Part shown: piece after piece, positions 26,102 through 35,461 of the stretch
Layout of the letters: each line of letters starts with the position of its first letter
Position numbering within the stretch: position 1 is the first letter of the stretch
Assembly: GCF_010882175.1 (NCBI RefSeq)
Contig: NZ_WKLH01000002.1
Coordinates: 1,595,790-1,659,789 of the forward strand
Origin: Mangrovibacterium lignilyticum
Lineage (GTDB): Bacteria; Bacteroidota; Bacteroidia; Bacteroidales; Prolixibacteraceae
Direction of reading: 5' to 3'
DNA length: 64,000 nt
Position numbers and translations under genes: made by a program
The notes under the pieces: generated by a model
The model's database searches: none
Told to the model about the DNA's origin: nothing
What the model saw: only the letters and a program-made list of their open reading frames with translations

Positions 26102-28576
26102 ATGAAGAAAGTCCTGCTGATTATTGCTATCATCTTTGTCGTGTTAATTGGTTCAGCCATTCTGATACCAGTGCTCTTTAAAGGCACGCTGATGGAAAAG
26201 GTAAAAACAGCGATCAACGAAAACGTCAATGCAACGGTTGAATTCACCGATTTCAACCTAAGCCTGTTTAAAGCATTTCCCAAAGTTCAGGCAGAAATCG
26301 TCGGATTAAGCATCACCGGGAAAGATCAATTTCAAACCGATACCTTGGTTTCCATCCAATCGATCGCAACCAATTTATCATTGAGCGACTTGTTCAACAG
26401 TGACGATTTAAAGATCTCATTCATCAAAGTTGACCAGGCCAACATCAATTTACTATCAACCAAAGACGGGTTGGTTAATTGGGACATTGCTCTGCCTGGA
26501 GAAGAAGAAAGTCCCGTGGATACGACACAGTCAAATATGGCTTTGTCACTGCAGTCTATCGAAGTTCGGAACCTGAACCTGACTTATACCGACGAAGCAT
26601 CGACCACCGTTGTAAAACTAAAGAATGCCAATTTGGATGCTTCGGGTGAAGTAGACGGCACCATCACCCGTTTTAACTTGGGAACCGAGATTGGTGAATT
26701 TGTTTTAGAGTACGACTCTGTTCAATACATTTCGAATACCGTTTTAAAAGCAGAAAGTGAATTGATGGCGGACTATGACAAAATGGTCTTCGAATTTGGC
26801 GAATCTCATCTTTATCTGAATGATCTTCCGCTGGATTTGAGTGGCCGCTTCGAAATGCCGTCCGACAGCATGTATTTCGATTTGCAGCTGAAACAACCTC
26901 AAAGCGACTTTAAAACCTTACTGGCCATGGTTCCGCAGTCCTATCAGTCGTATCTCGATGGGGTTAAAACAAATGGTGAAGCCGGGTTCGAAGCGCAGGT
27001 GAAAGGGTGGTTCTACGAAGAAAACTACCCGGAAATCAACACGCACATCTACATTCGGAACGCCGATTTACAATACCAGGATCTGCCTGAAAAAATCAGC
27101 AACATCGCTTTGGAAACAGCCATTACAAAACCGCAGGGCGATTTGGACTTGCTAAAAGTTGAAGTCTCTAAAGCTCATGCTCAAGTACGGGAGAATCCGG
27201 TTGACATGACTTTACTACTGACCACTCCGATGAGTGATCTGACTTTTGATGCGTCGCTAAAAGGTAAAATCGACTTTAACAGTCTTGCCGGTGCGATCCC
27301 AATGGACAGCATCGATCTAAAAGGAATATTGGCCGGTAGCCTCAGTCTAAAAGGAACCATGTCGGCTGTTGAAGCAGAAGATTATACGAAAATCAACTCG
27401 AACGGGAACTTCACCTTTAATAACATTCGGGTACAAACGCCCCAAATAACCAAACCATTCGAACTGACTTCCGGTACCGTAAAAATCAACAACCAGGAAA
27501 TAACCGTCAATTCATTTGCAGCGAAAACCGGCGAAAGTGATTTCACCCTGAATGGAAAACTATCGAATTACCTGCAATATTTCCTGAACGATCAAACCCT
27601 GCAGGGCAATTTCAATCTGCAATCGCAATACCTGAATTTAGATGAACTGGCTTCGTTGATGGCTGAAGATACAACCGCGACGACAACATCAAACGACAGT
27701 ATCATCGCCTTCCAGGTTCCGGGAAATCTCGATTTGACATTTCGCTCAAATATCAACCGGGCCAGTTTCGACCGGATGGACATTCGCAACATCGACGGAT
27801 TAATTGTGGTGAAAAATAAAATGCTGCAACTGCAAAAGTTGAACATGAACATGCTGGAAGGAGAACTCACAATTGACGGTAATTATATTAGCAGTGCCTC
27901 TAATCAGCCCGACTTTGATTTCAACGTTCAAATCAATTCGTTTCGAATACCTGCTGCTTACCAATCTTTCAGCACCATGCAGCGTTACATGCCAATCGCC
28001 TCGAAAAGTACCGGGAATATCTCTTCGCAAATCAAGTTTAAAGGAAAAATGGATGAAACGCTTTCCATTATCCCAACGTCGCTGAATGGCAATGGTTTTT
28101 TGAATACTCAAAATTTAGAGATTGTCGATTCGCCAACATTTGATCAGGTGAAGAATTTCATCAAAAGTGAAAAACTGAAAAACGTGAAAATCGACGATTT
28201 TACCTCGAAATTTAGATTAGAAAACGGAAATCTGTTGGTTGATCCTTTCCAAACAAAAATAGCCGACCAGGAAGTCACTGTTTCCGGGCAAGTGCTGGTT
28301 GATCAAACTGTGGACATGGACTTAGCCTTTAAAGTGAATAAAGAAGATCTGAATAGTGACATCTCAAATGCAATTAGCTTTTTGCCGGGAAGTAGCAATA
28401 TTTCGAAACTCGACATTGGTGTTGATGTAACCGGAGAGCTTAGCTCACCCAAAGTTTCACTTGACCTGAGCAAAGCGAAAGATCAGATTGCAGAGGAAGT
28501 CAAAAAATCGACAAAAGAAGAATTAGACAAGTCAGTTAAGAAAATAGGTAACGAACTGAAGAAATTATTTAAATAG
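26102..28576 (+). CDS. AsmA-family envelope protein
   Basis: A single N-terminal membrane helix (~3-25, VLLIIAIIFVVLIGSAILIPVLF) anchors a long beta-rich periplasmic body. The family features are the AsmA N-terminus (INENVNATVEFTDFNLSLFKAFPKVQAEIVGLSI), repeated beta-strand segments in the middle, and an AsmA_2-type C-terminal region (LNGNGFLNTQNLEIVDSPTFDQVKNFIKSEKLKNVKIDDFTSKFRLENG). A Lys/Glu-rich coiled tail (KDQIAEEVKKSTKEELDKSVKKIGNELKKLF) ends it. AsmA-like proteins form bridge-like grooves involved in lipid transport to the outer membrane. Confidence 0.88.
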   Translation: MKKVLLIIAIIFVVLIGSAILIPVLFKGTLMEKVKTAINENVNATVEFTDFNLSLFKAFPKVQAEIVGLSITGKDQFQTDTLVSIQSIATNLSLSDLFNSDDLKISFIKVDQANINLLSTKDGLVNWDIALPGEEESPVDTTQSNMALSLQSIEVRNLNLTYTDEASTTVVKLKNANLDASGEVDGTITRFNLGTEIGEFVLEYDSVQYISNTVLKAESELMADYDKMVFEFGESHLYLNDLPLDLSGRFEMPSDSMYFDLQLKQPQSDFKTLLAMVPQSYQSYLDGVKTNGEAGFEAQVKGWFYEENYPEINTHIYIRNADLQYQDLPEKISNIALETAITKPQGDLDLLKVEVSKAHAQVRENPVDMTLLLTTPMSDLTFDASLKGKIDFNSLAGAIPMDSIDLKGILAGSLSLKGTMSAVEAEDYTKINSNGNFTFNNIRVQTPQITKPFELTSGTVKINNQEITVNSFAAKTGESDFTLNGKLSNYLQYFLNDQTLQGNFNLQSQYLNLDELASLMAEDTTATTTSNDSIIAFQVPGNLDLTFRSNINRASFDRMDIRNIDGLIVVKNKMLQLQKLNMNMLEGELTIDGNYISSASNQPDFDFNVQINSFRIPAAYQSFSTMQRYMPIASKSTGNISSQIKFKGKMDETLSIIPTSLNGNGFLNTQNLEIVDSPTFDQVKNFIKSEKLKNVKIDDFTSKFRLENGNLLVDPFQTKIADQEVTVSGQVLVDQTVDMDLAFKVNKEDLNSDISNAISFLPGSSNISKLDIGVDVTGELSSPKVSLDLSKAKDQIAEEVKKSTKEELDKSVKKIGNELKKLFK

Positions 28577-28614
28577 TAGCTTGTTACTTTAAAACGACAT
28601 ACAATATTCAAAAA

Positions 28615-28648
28615 AAAGTCCGGGACGAATAGTTTCGGATTTTTTTGC
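28615..28648 (+). terminator. Rho-independent terminator
   Basis: An 8-bp stem AAAGTCCG / CGGATTTT (one G-T pair; 28615-28622, 28636-28643) leads into a T-run. Confidence 0.75.
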
Positions 28649-29044
28649 TTTCTAAAAACTAGCAAAATGTAAGCAGTCCCGCTTCATTTCGAGCTCTTTT
28701 CATCCCGCCGCCTGTCATTTTCATTTTATCAAAAATACGTCTAAAATTCAATCCTTTTGTTAATATTTTTTTAACACAGATGCCAATTTGATCTATTTCT
28801 CACTAAAACCAACAAGTTGTTTTCTTAACCGCCATACGCAACAACAGCACAAACAGCTACAGGACAATGCATTAACTACATCATCGCACTTCAACTCTAG
28901 TTAACACGTAGTTTATTTTACGTTTTTTATACATGTTTTATTGCGGTTATAAATCGTAATACAATACGCTTTTTATCTTTTTATCACCTACCAAGCCCCA
29001 TTTCTGTCATTTTGAAAGATAACATTTCGTTACTTTACGGATAT
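28649..29044. other. Regulatory gap upstream of the nitrate island
   Basis: About 400 A/T-rich bases with no ORF. A weak dyad CGTA-N6-TACG lies at 28955-28968, and TTTG (29011-29014) stands 16 bases before TACTTTAC (29031-29038), a poor -33/-7 pair. Confidence 0.35.
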
Positions 29045-29062
29045 AAAGATCACACAATCTTT
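29045..29062. promoter_or_regulatory. Dyad AAAGAT-N6-ATCTTT before the nitrate transporter
   Basis: A perfect 6+6 bp inverted repeat (AAAGATCACACAATCTTT) lies 20 bases before the start codon of the transporter, downstream of the presumed promoter. It may be an operator or an RNA hairpin near the ribosome site. Confidence 0.4.
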
Positions 29063-29081
29063 TATTGTACAAATTAACAGG

Positions 29082-30479
29082 ATGATTATGGAAAATGTAA
29101 AATCTTCGAAGGCAACTAAAATTGATTTATTCAGTATGAAATCGATCCAAATGAAAACCTTTCATATTACCTGGTTTTCGTTTTTCCTCTGTTTTTTCGG
29201 TTGGTTTGGTGTAGCACCATTAATGGCGGTTATCCGCGAAGAATTAATGCTATCCAAGTCCCAAATCGGAAACATCATTATTTCATCGGTGATGATTACG
29301 ATATTCGCCAGGCTGCTGATCGGTTGGGTTGCCGACAAAATCGGTCCCCGGATTACTTACACCTGGTTATTAATAATCGGTTCACTTCCGGTAATGTTCA
29401 TCGGCCTGAGTAATGATTACACCTCATTCCTGGTTTTCCGACTGTTAATTGGCGTGATTGGCGCTTCTTTTGTCCTCACGCAATTCCATACTTCACTCAT
29501 GTTCGCACCAAACGTGGTTGGTACCGCTAACGCGACAACTGCCGGATGGGGTAACCTGGGGGGCGGTGTTACACAAATGGTGATGCCTCTCTTTTTTGCC
29601 GCTTTTGTTGCAATCGGCTACACCAGTGCCTCTGCCTGGCGCTATGCGATGGTAATCCCCGGCTTCCTAATGATCATCATGGGAATTGTTTATTACAAAT
29701 TCACAACCGATACTCCCGAAGGAAACCTGAAAGATCTGAAGAAGAATGATCCCAATTTCGCCATTCGGAAAAAAGCTGAGAAAGGGCAATTACTTGAAGC
29801 CATTAAAGACTATCGGGTTTGGGGATTATTCCTGATATACGGAGCTTGTTTCGGCATTGAATTAACCATCAACAATATCGCCTCATTATACTACAAAGAC
29901 TATTTCAGTCTCGATGTAAAAACCGCAGGCTTAATTGCCGGTTTATTTGGGTTGATGAATTTGTTTGCTCGTTCCCTCGGTGGAATTTTTGGCGATAAAG
30001 CCGGTATCAAATGGGGACTGAAAGGACGCGTTTACTTTTTGTTTGTCGCCTTGTTGTTGGAAGGAGTAGCCTTAATTGTTTTCAGCAAAATGAGCATCCT
30101 CCCAATCGCCATCATCACCATGGTTATCTTCAGTTTATTTACGCAAATGTCTGAAGGAGCAACCTTCTCAGTCGTTCCATTCATCAATAAAAAAGCAATC
30201 GGAACAGTTTCCGGAATTGTTGGTGCCGGTGGTAACGCCGGTGCAGTAGCAGCGGGTTTCCTTTTTAAAATGGAAAACGTCTCGTACCCTCAGGCCCTGT
30301 TTGTTATCGGAATTGTCGTCTGTGTCATTTCGCTTTTTGCGTTTCTGGTTCGCTTTTCTGAAGCAGCAGAAGAAGAGGCACAAGCTGAACTTAAAGAGGT
30401 TTATGCGCTCAACGACCTTGTTCAACCCAAACCGGTCTTCGTTTACAGTTACGCCAGAAAAGGCATGTATAAAATCTAA
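29082..30479 (+). CDS. narK: Nitrate/nitrite transporter, major facilitator superfamily (NNP family)
   Basis: Twelve membrane helices can be traced. The NNP signature GWGNLGGGVTQ is present near residue 150, together with the first-helix pattern FFGWFGVAPLM and the cytoplasmic MFS motif (GWVADKIGPR). This family moves nitrate inward or exchanges it for nitrite across the inner membrane. The start may be 29082 or the ATG at 29088 (MENVKSSK). It opens the nitrate island, 5 bases before the nitrate reductase gene, so the two are translated from one message. An ABC importer for the same substrate lies at the other end of the island. Confidence 0.92.
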   Translation: MIMENVKSSKATKIDLFSMKSIQMKTFHITWFSFFLCFFGWFGVAPLMAVIREELMLSKSQIGNIIISSVMITIFARLLIGWVADKIGPRITYTWLLIIGSLPVMFIGLSNDYTSFLVFRLLIGVIGASFVLTQFHTSLMFAPNVVGTANATTAGWGNLGGGVTQMVMPLFFAAFVAIGYTSASAWRYAMVIPGFLMIIMGIVYYKFTTDTPEGNLKDLKKNDPNFAIRKKAEKGQLLEAIKDYRVWGLFLIYGACFGIELTINNIASLYYKDYFSLDVKTAGLIAGLFGLMNLFARSLGGIFGDKAGIKWGLKGRVYFLFVALLLEGVALIVFSKMSILPIAIITMVIFSLFTQMSEGATFSVVPFINKKAIGTVSGIVGAGGNAGAVAAGFLFKMENVSYPQALFVIGIVVCVISLFAFLVRFSEAAEEEAQAELKEVYALNDLVQPKPVFVYSYARKGMYKI

Positions 30480-30484
30480 GCAAC

Positions 30485-33400
30485 ATGATGGCAGGAGAAT
30501 ACAAATCAACTTGCTCCTATTGCGGAGTAGGATGTGGGATTATTGTCACCAAACAAGCCGACGGCAAGGTGTCAGTGAAGGGCGACCGGGAGCATCCAGT
30601 CAACAGGGGCAAGCTGTGTTCCAAAGGATTGAACCTACACTATGTGGTGAACAATCAAAACGATCGCCTGCTGTATCCGCAAATGCGATTGGCTAAAGGC
30701 TACCCGCTTCAAAAGGTTGAATGGCCCGAAGCGATTAACCGGGTAGCAACAGCTTTTAAGTCGCTCATTCAAAAATTTGGTCCTGATTCGGTCGCCTTTT
30801 ACGTGTCAGGTCAATGTTTAACTGAAGAATATTACGTGGCCTCCAAACTGGCTAAGGGCTTTTGGGGAACAAACAATATTGACACCAATTCACGCCTGTG
30901 CATGAGTTCAGCCGTTGTGGGTTACAAGATGCAGTTGGGCGAAGACGCTGTCCCTGCATCGTACGAAGACATTGATCTGGCCGATTGCTTTTTCATTACC
31001 GGAGCAAACCCGGCCTGGTGTCATCCTATTTTATTCCGCCGCATTGAAGCACGGAAAAATGAAAACCCCAATGTAAAGATCGTTGTTGCCGATCCACGGC
31101 GCACCCAAAGTTGTGAACTGGCCGATCTGCATTTACAACTAAAACCGGGAACCGATGTGTATCTCAACAACGCAATTGGCCGTTGTCTGTTGGAGAATGG
31201 TTTTGCCGACTGGGATTTTATCCGTGAGCACACCAATGGAATCGACGATTATCAAAAGCAAGTAACTGCACTCACTGTTGAAGAAGCAGCTGAAATATGT
31301 GGCGTTCCTGAAGCGGATATCCGCCTGGCTGCAAAATATATCGGTGAAGCAAAAGGCTTCATCTCCATGTGGGCCATGGGCTTAAACCAAAGTGTTATCG
31401 GAGTGAATAAAAACCTTTCACTTATTAACCTCTCACTCATTACCGGTCAAATCGGAAAACCCGGCTCAGGGCCATTCTCGTTAACAGGGCAGCCCAATGC
31501 CATGGGAGGACGCGAAGTTGGAGGCATGTGCAACCTGTTGCCTGCCCACCGCAATTTAGACAATGAAGCGCACCGCCGTGAAGTGGCTCAATTCTGGAAC
31601 GTTGCTGACGTACCCGCCAAACCGGGATACAGCGCCACCGAAATGATTGACGCCCTGGAAAGTGGCAAACTGAAAGCAGTCTGGGTGATTTGCACCAACC
31701 CGATGGTAAGCCTCCCCAACTCAAACAAAGTCGAAGCCGCCCTGAAGAAAGCCAAAATGGTTGTTGTTCAGGACATCTCCTCGAAGTCCGACACGGTACC
31801 TTTTGCCGATGTGGTCCTCCCTGCAGCCGGTTGGTTGGAAAAAGAAGGAACCATGACCAATTCGGAACGCCGAATTACCTACATCAGCCAAGCCGTAAAA
31901 GCGCCGGGCGAAGCACTCCCCGACTACGAAATTATTTGTCGTGTAGCCCGGAAGATGGGATACCCGGGCTTCAACTTCAAAAATGCAGAAGAAGTATTTA
32001 ACGAATACAAGCAACTCACCATTGGCACCAGCCTATCAATTGAAGAGCTAAGTTACGGGCACCTGCAACAAACCGGCTCGGAGCAATGGCCCTTCAAAAA
32101 CGGAAAAGGAACTGCCCGTCTGTTCGAAGACAAAAAATTCTACACCCCAACACAAAAGGCAAACATCTTCGCTGTTGCACCGAAAAATGATTCGGAATTA
32201 CCGAGCAGCGAATTTCCCTTTGTTTTAACCACAGGCCGTATTCGTGACCAGTGGCACACGATGACCCGCACCGGGAAAGTAAAACGTCTGAAACAACACA
32301 TTGATCGTCCATTCCTGGAGATTCATCCTGCAGACGCTGAGAAATTGGGCATTGAAGCAGATGACATTGTTGTCATTAAAAATAAAAACGGACAGGTGCA
32401 GGCTCCGGCCAAAGTAACTGATGAGATTCGTCATGGAGTGGTCTTTTTGCCCATGCACTGGGGGAAAGTTCTATCGGGAAATAATGCCCGCGCCAACAAC
32501 CTGACCACGGATTTAGTCGACCCAAAATCGAAAGAACCGGATTTTAAATACAGTACAGTTTCGGTGGAAAAATACCGCAAAACAACAGAACGATTAATCG
32601 TTGTTGGCGCCGGCGCTGCAGCACTGCAATTTGTACGCAGCTATCGTGAAAGAAACAAAACGGATGAAATTCTGGTGATTTCAAAAGAAATTCACCCCTT
32701 TTACAATCGGGTGCTTCTCCCCGACTACATCGCTGGAAGCATGAGCTGGGAGGCACTGCAAAAAACAAGTGACGAAGAAATAACAAAATTAAATATTCAG
32801 GTTGAAACCGGCGTGAGTTTAACGCGCATGGAAACCGACAGTAAAACGATTTGGTGCTCGAACGGAAAATCTCATACCTACGGAAAACTCATTTTGGCAA
32901 CCGGTTCGAGCCCAAACGTTTCTAATTCGGAATGGATGAAATTCCCATCGACTTACACCATCCGCAGTCGATTTGATGCCGACGGTTTTCGCAGTGAGGT
33001 TGAAGCCGGACAAAAAGTGCTGGTCGTTGGTGGCGGCTTACTTGGCTTGGAAATGGCTGCCTCGATGCTTGAACTTGACGTACAGGTTACCTTGGTGAAT
33101 CGTAATCCTCGGCTGATGGACCGACAACTGGACAACGAATCGGCAACGCTGTTGAAAGATATTCTGCAGGAAAAAGGTGTTCAGATTCTTTTCAACGACG
33201 AGCTGAGCCTTTTGGCTTACGATCCCGAACAAAAGCACCGGGTGAGCTTCAAAAGCGGCAAGCGTCTGACTTTCGACGCGGTCGTTTTCGCCATCGGCAC
33301 CAAACCAAACATCGAGTTTGCCAAAGGCAAAGTAGATACCCGTCGTGGTATCATCGTAAATAAACACTTGCAAACAAGCCAGAAAGATATTTACGCAATC

Positions 33401-33985
33401 GGCGAAATTGCCGAGCTGAACGGCAACCTGTTTGGCATTACCGCTGCTGCCGAAGAACAAGCAGCAACACTGGCCAATCACCTGTTGGGCAACCCGATGA
33501 GCCAGTATCACGGAACCGTTCCGATGAACATCTTAAAATTTCCGGGCATCGATCTTTGCTCGGTCGGTATGACTTCTATTCCCGACGGATCGAAAGCTTA
33601 CGAGGAAGTTGTCTTCATTGACAAAGCAGCTCGCTATTACAAAAAATGCATTGTCAAAGACGATGTGTTGATGGGCGCCATTCTCATGGGCGACAAAGCG
33701 GAGTTTGCAGAATTCAAGAAACTGATCGTGCAAAAAACCGAATTGGCGGGACTGCGCAACAAGCTTTTACGCACAGGCAAACCGGTTGAGCCAGTCATTG
33801 GCAAGTTACTGTGCTCGTGCAATAATGTGGGAGCCGGAAACATTCAAAAAGCCATTCGCTCCGGTGCCACACAAGTTGATGCGATTTGCGAACAAACCGG
33901 CGCCGGACTGGGCTGCGGAAGCTGTCGTCCCGAGATTCAAAAGATCTTAAAAGAAGAGGTTGAACCTGTAACAGCAACAAACTAA
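30485..33985 (+). CDS. nasA: Nitrate reductase (molybdopterin) fused to FAD/NAD(P) oxidoreductase and BFD [2Fe-2S] domain
   Basis: This polypeptide of 1166 residues probably carries out the whole NAD(P)H-to-nitrate reaction. The N-terminal module (~1-690) is a Mo-bis-MGD oxidoreductase of the assimilatory NasA/NarB type: [4Fe-4S] ligands Cys10, Cys13, Cys17 and Cys45, and putative Mo ligand Cys139 (NSRLCMSS). A pyridine-nucleotide-disulphide oxidoreductase module follows (~703-1070), with two dinucleotide motifs (VVGAGAAALQF and VVGGGLLGLEMAASM). The C-terminal BFD-like domain has Cys1110, Cys1112, Cys1144 and Cys1147. The FAD and BFD arrangement mirrors the start of NirB. In many bacteria the reductase and FAD subunits are separate proteins. 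It lies 5 bases after narK. Confidence 0.93.
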   Translation: MMAGEYKSTCSYCGVGCGIIVTKQADGKVSVKGDREHPVNRGKLCSKGLNLHYVVNNQNDRLLYPQMRLAKGYPLQKVEWPEAINRVATAFKSLIQKFGPDSVAFYVSGQCLTEEYYVASKLAKGFWGTNNIDTNSRLCMSSAVVGYKMQLGEDAVPASYEDIDLADCFFITGANPAWCHPILFRRIEARKNENPNVKIVVADPRRTQSCELADLHLQLKPGTDVYLNNAIGRCLLENGFADWDFIREHTNGIDDYQKQVTALTVEEAAEICGVPEADIRLAAKYIGEAKGFISMWAMGLNQSVIGVNKNLSLINLSLITGQIGKPGSGPFSLTGQPNAMGGREVGGMCNLLPAHRNLDNEAHRREVAQFWNVADVPAKPGYSATEMIDALESGKLKAVWVICTNPMVSLPNSNKVEAALKKAKMVVVQDISSKSDTVPFADVVLPAAGWLEKEGTMTNSERRITYISQAVKAPGEALPDYEIICRVARKMGYPGFNFKNAEEVFNEYKQLTIGTSLSIEELSYGHLQQTGSEQWPFKNGKGTARLFEDKKFYTPTQKANIFAVAPKNDSELPSSEFPFVLTTGRIRDQWHTMTRTGKVKRLKQHIDRPFLEIHPADAEKLGIEADDIVVIKNKNGQVQAPAKVTDEIRHGVVFLPMHWGKVLSGNNARANNLTTDLVDPKSKEPDFKYSTVSVEKYRKTTERLIVVGAGAAALQFVRSYRERNKTDEILVISKEIHPFYNRVLLPDYIAGSMSWEALQKTSDEEITKLNIQVETGVSLTRMETDSKTIWCSNGKSHTYGKLILATGSSPNVSNSEWMKFPSTYTIRSRFDADGFRSEVEAGQKVLVVGGGLLGLEMAASMLELDVQVTLVNRNPRLMDRQLDNESATLLKDILQEKGVQILFNDELSLLAYDPEQKHRVSFKSGKRLTFDAVVFAIGTKPNIEFAKGKVDTRRGIIVNKHLQTSQKDIYAIGEIAELNGNLFGITAAAEEQAATLANHLLGNPMSQYHGTVPMNILKFPGIDLCSVGMTSIPDGSKAYEEVVFIDKAARYYKKCIVKDDVLMGAILMGDKAEFAEFKKLIVQKTELAGLRNKLLRTGKPVEPVIGKLLCSCNNVGAGNIQKAIRSGATQVDAICEQTGAGLGCGSCRPEIQKILKEEVEPVTATN

Positions 33986-33986
33986 C

Positions 33987-35450
33987 ATGAAAAAGTCAAG
34001 CTCAAAATATCTGTATCGTGTACTCAGCAAAGGCGGCGTTTTATCCCCCGCTCTTCTGGCTGATGTGCTGAGCGTCGCAGAGCAATCAGGCAACCAACAT
34101 GTGCTTTTAGGTTCGCGCCAAGACCTCCTGTTTTACTTGCCTGAAAATAGTCAAAATCCAAAGATTGAAGGATCAGACATTTCCATTCAAAAGCGAAGCT
34201 CCGGCTTGCAAAATGTTGTTTCATCGTTTGTTTGTGTCGACATTCTGCCCTCTACCAATTGGGTTTATTCCGGCACCTACCTGAAAATTTTGGATCAATT
34301 CAGCTTCGACCACCAACTTCGGGTAAACATTGTTGATCCGCGCCAAAATATGGTTCCCTTGTTCTACGGACAGATCAACTTTATTGCATCAGATGTGCCG
34401 AACTACTGGCATTTGTATCTCAATATGGATGAAACAAAAAGTCCGGAAAACTGGCCGGGATTGATCTTTACCGACGACATTGCCGAGTTTGCAGCAACAC
34501 TCGAAAATCTGATTTTAAAAGAAAAGATCAGTACCATCGAAAAACTTAGCATCAAGCTGGCTGAATCGGATCTCCAAAAGAATACACTGAACAAAGAATC
34601 AAAAATCGTTCTGCCGAAAGGGTTCTTTCCATACTACGAAGGCTTAAACAAGATGGATGGCAAAAGCCAGTATTGGGCCGGTTTTTACTGGCGCAACAAC
34701 CAATACCCGATCCGGTTTTTAAAGGAAGTGTGTGAGCTCTGCATGAAAACCAATGCAGGTAAAATCAGCTTCACCCCCTGGAAAACCTTTTTGATTAAAG
34801 ATATTGAAGCGAAAGATAAAATTCACTGGGATGAACTAATTGGCCGTCATGGCATAAACATGCGACACTCATCTTTCGAGCTGAACTGGCACTTGCCTTT
34901 GCTGGACAAATCGGCGTTAAAGTTGAAACGTTATTTGGTTTCAGAGTTCGATAAGTTTGACATCCGAACCTTTGGCCTCTCCTTCGCCATTCAAAATAAA
35001 TCCGAAGGAAACTTTACAACGGTCGTCATCCGTCCGAAAGGCCGGTTCCCGTTCCTGGGGGAATATGATTTTACCCGGACGTTCAGCATCGACCATGCTT
35101 ATGACTTCAACCCAAACAACAACCATTATATCCCTTTTGAAACGCGAATCAGCAAAGAGGATTTACCCCGGCTTTTGAGCGAACTGACCAAGCGCTACTA
35201 CTCGCGGCAGTATGTACAAAAAGCCCCGGAGTTGATTGCCAGGAAAAATACCGTGCAAGGGCGAAAACTGACCGTACACCAATGCCCCGATTGCCAAACA
35301 ATTTACGACGAACGTTATGGTGATTTGCTGGCCGAAATTCCTGCAGGAACAAGCTTTCAAGCTTTGCCGGATGACTATTGCTGCCAGCTGTGTGAATCAC
35401 CGAAATCAGTTTTCACGGAATTAGAAATTAACGAAGCCATTAGCGCTTAA
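33987..35450 (+). CDS. Rubredoxin-tailed protein with degenerate nitrite/sulfite-reductase-like body
   Basis: The start is 1 base after the nitrate reductase stop. The C-terminal ~60 residues are a rubredoxin: Cys433-x2-Cys436 and Cys466-x2-Cys469, with the typical 29-residue gap, binding one iron. The first ~430 residues have no clear family name. GGVLSPALLADVLSVAEQSGNQHVLLGSRQDLLFYL and the later WKTFLIKDIEAKDKIHWDELI-type segment resemble the ferredoxin-like half domains that frame siroheme in nitrite and sulfite reductases. The siroheme/[4Fe-4S] cysteine motifs (CX5C, CX3C) are absent. I infer an electron carrier or docking partner for nitrate or nitrite reduction. Confidence 0.7.
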   Translation: MKKSSSKYLYRVLSKGGVLSPALLADVLSVAEQSGNQHVLLGSRQDLLFYLPENSQNPKIEGSDISIQKRSSGLQNVVSSFVCVDILPSTNWVYSGTYLKILDQFSFDHQLRVNIVDPRQNMVPLFYGQINFIASDVPNYWHLYLNMDETKSPENWPGLIFTDDIAEFAATLENLILKEKISTIEKLSIKLAESDLQKNTLNKESKIVLPKGFFPYYEGLNKMDGKSQYWAGFYWRNNQYPIRFLKEVCELCMKTNAGKISFTPWKTFLIKDIEAKDKIHWDELIGRHGINMRHSSFELNWHLPLLDKSALKLKRYLVSEFDKFDIRTFGLSFAIQNKSEGNFTTVVIRPKGRFPFLGEYDFTRTFSIDHAYDFNPNNNHYIPFETRISKEDLPRLLSELTKRYYSRQYVQKAPELIARKNTVQGRKLTVHQCPDCQTIYDERYGDLLAEIPAGTSFQALPDDYCCQLCESPKSVFTELEINEAISA

Positions 35451-35461
35451 AAACAGTAGAG

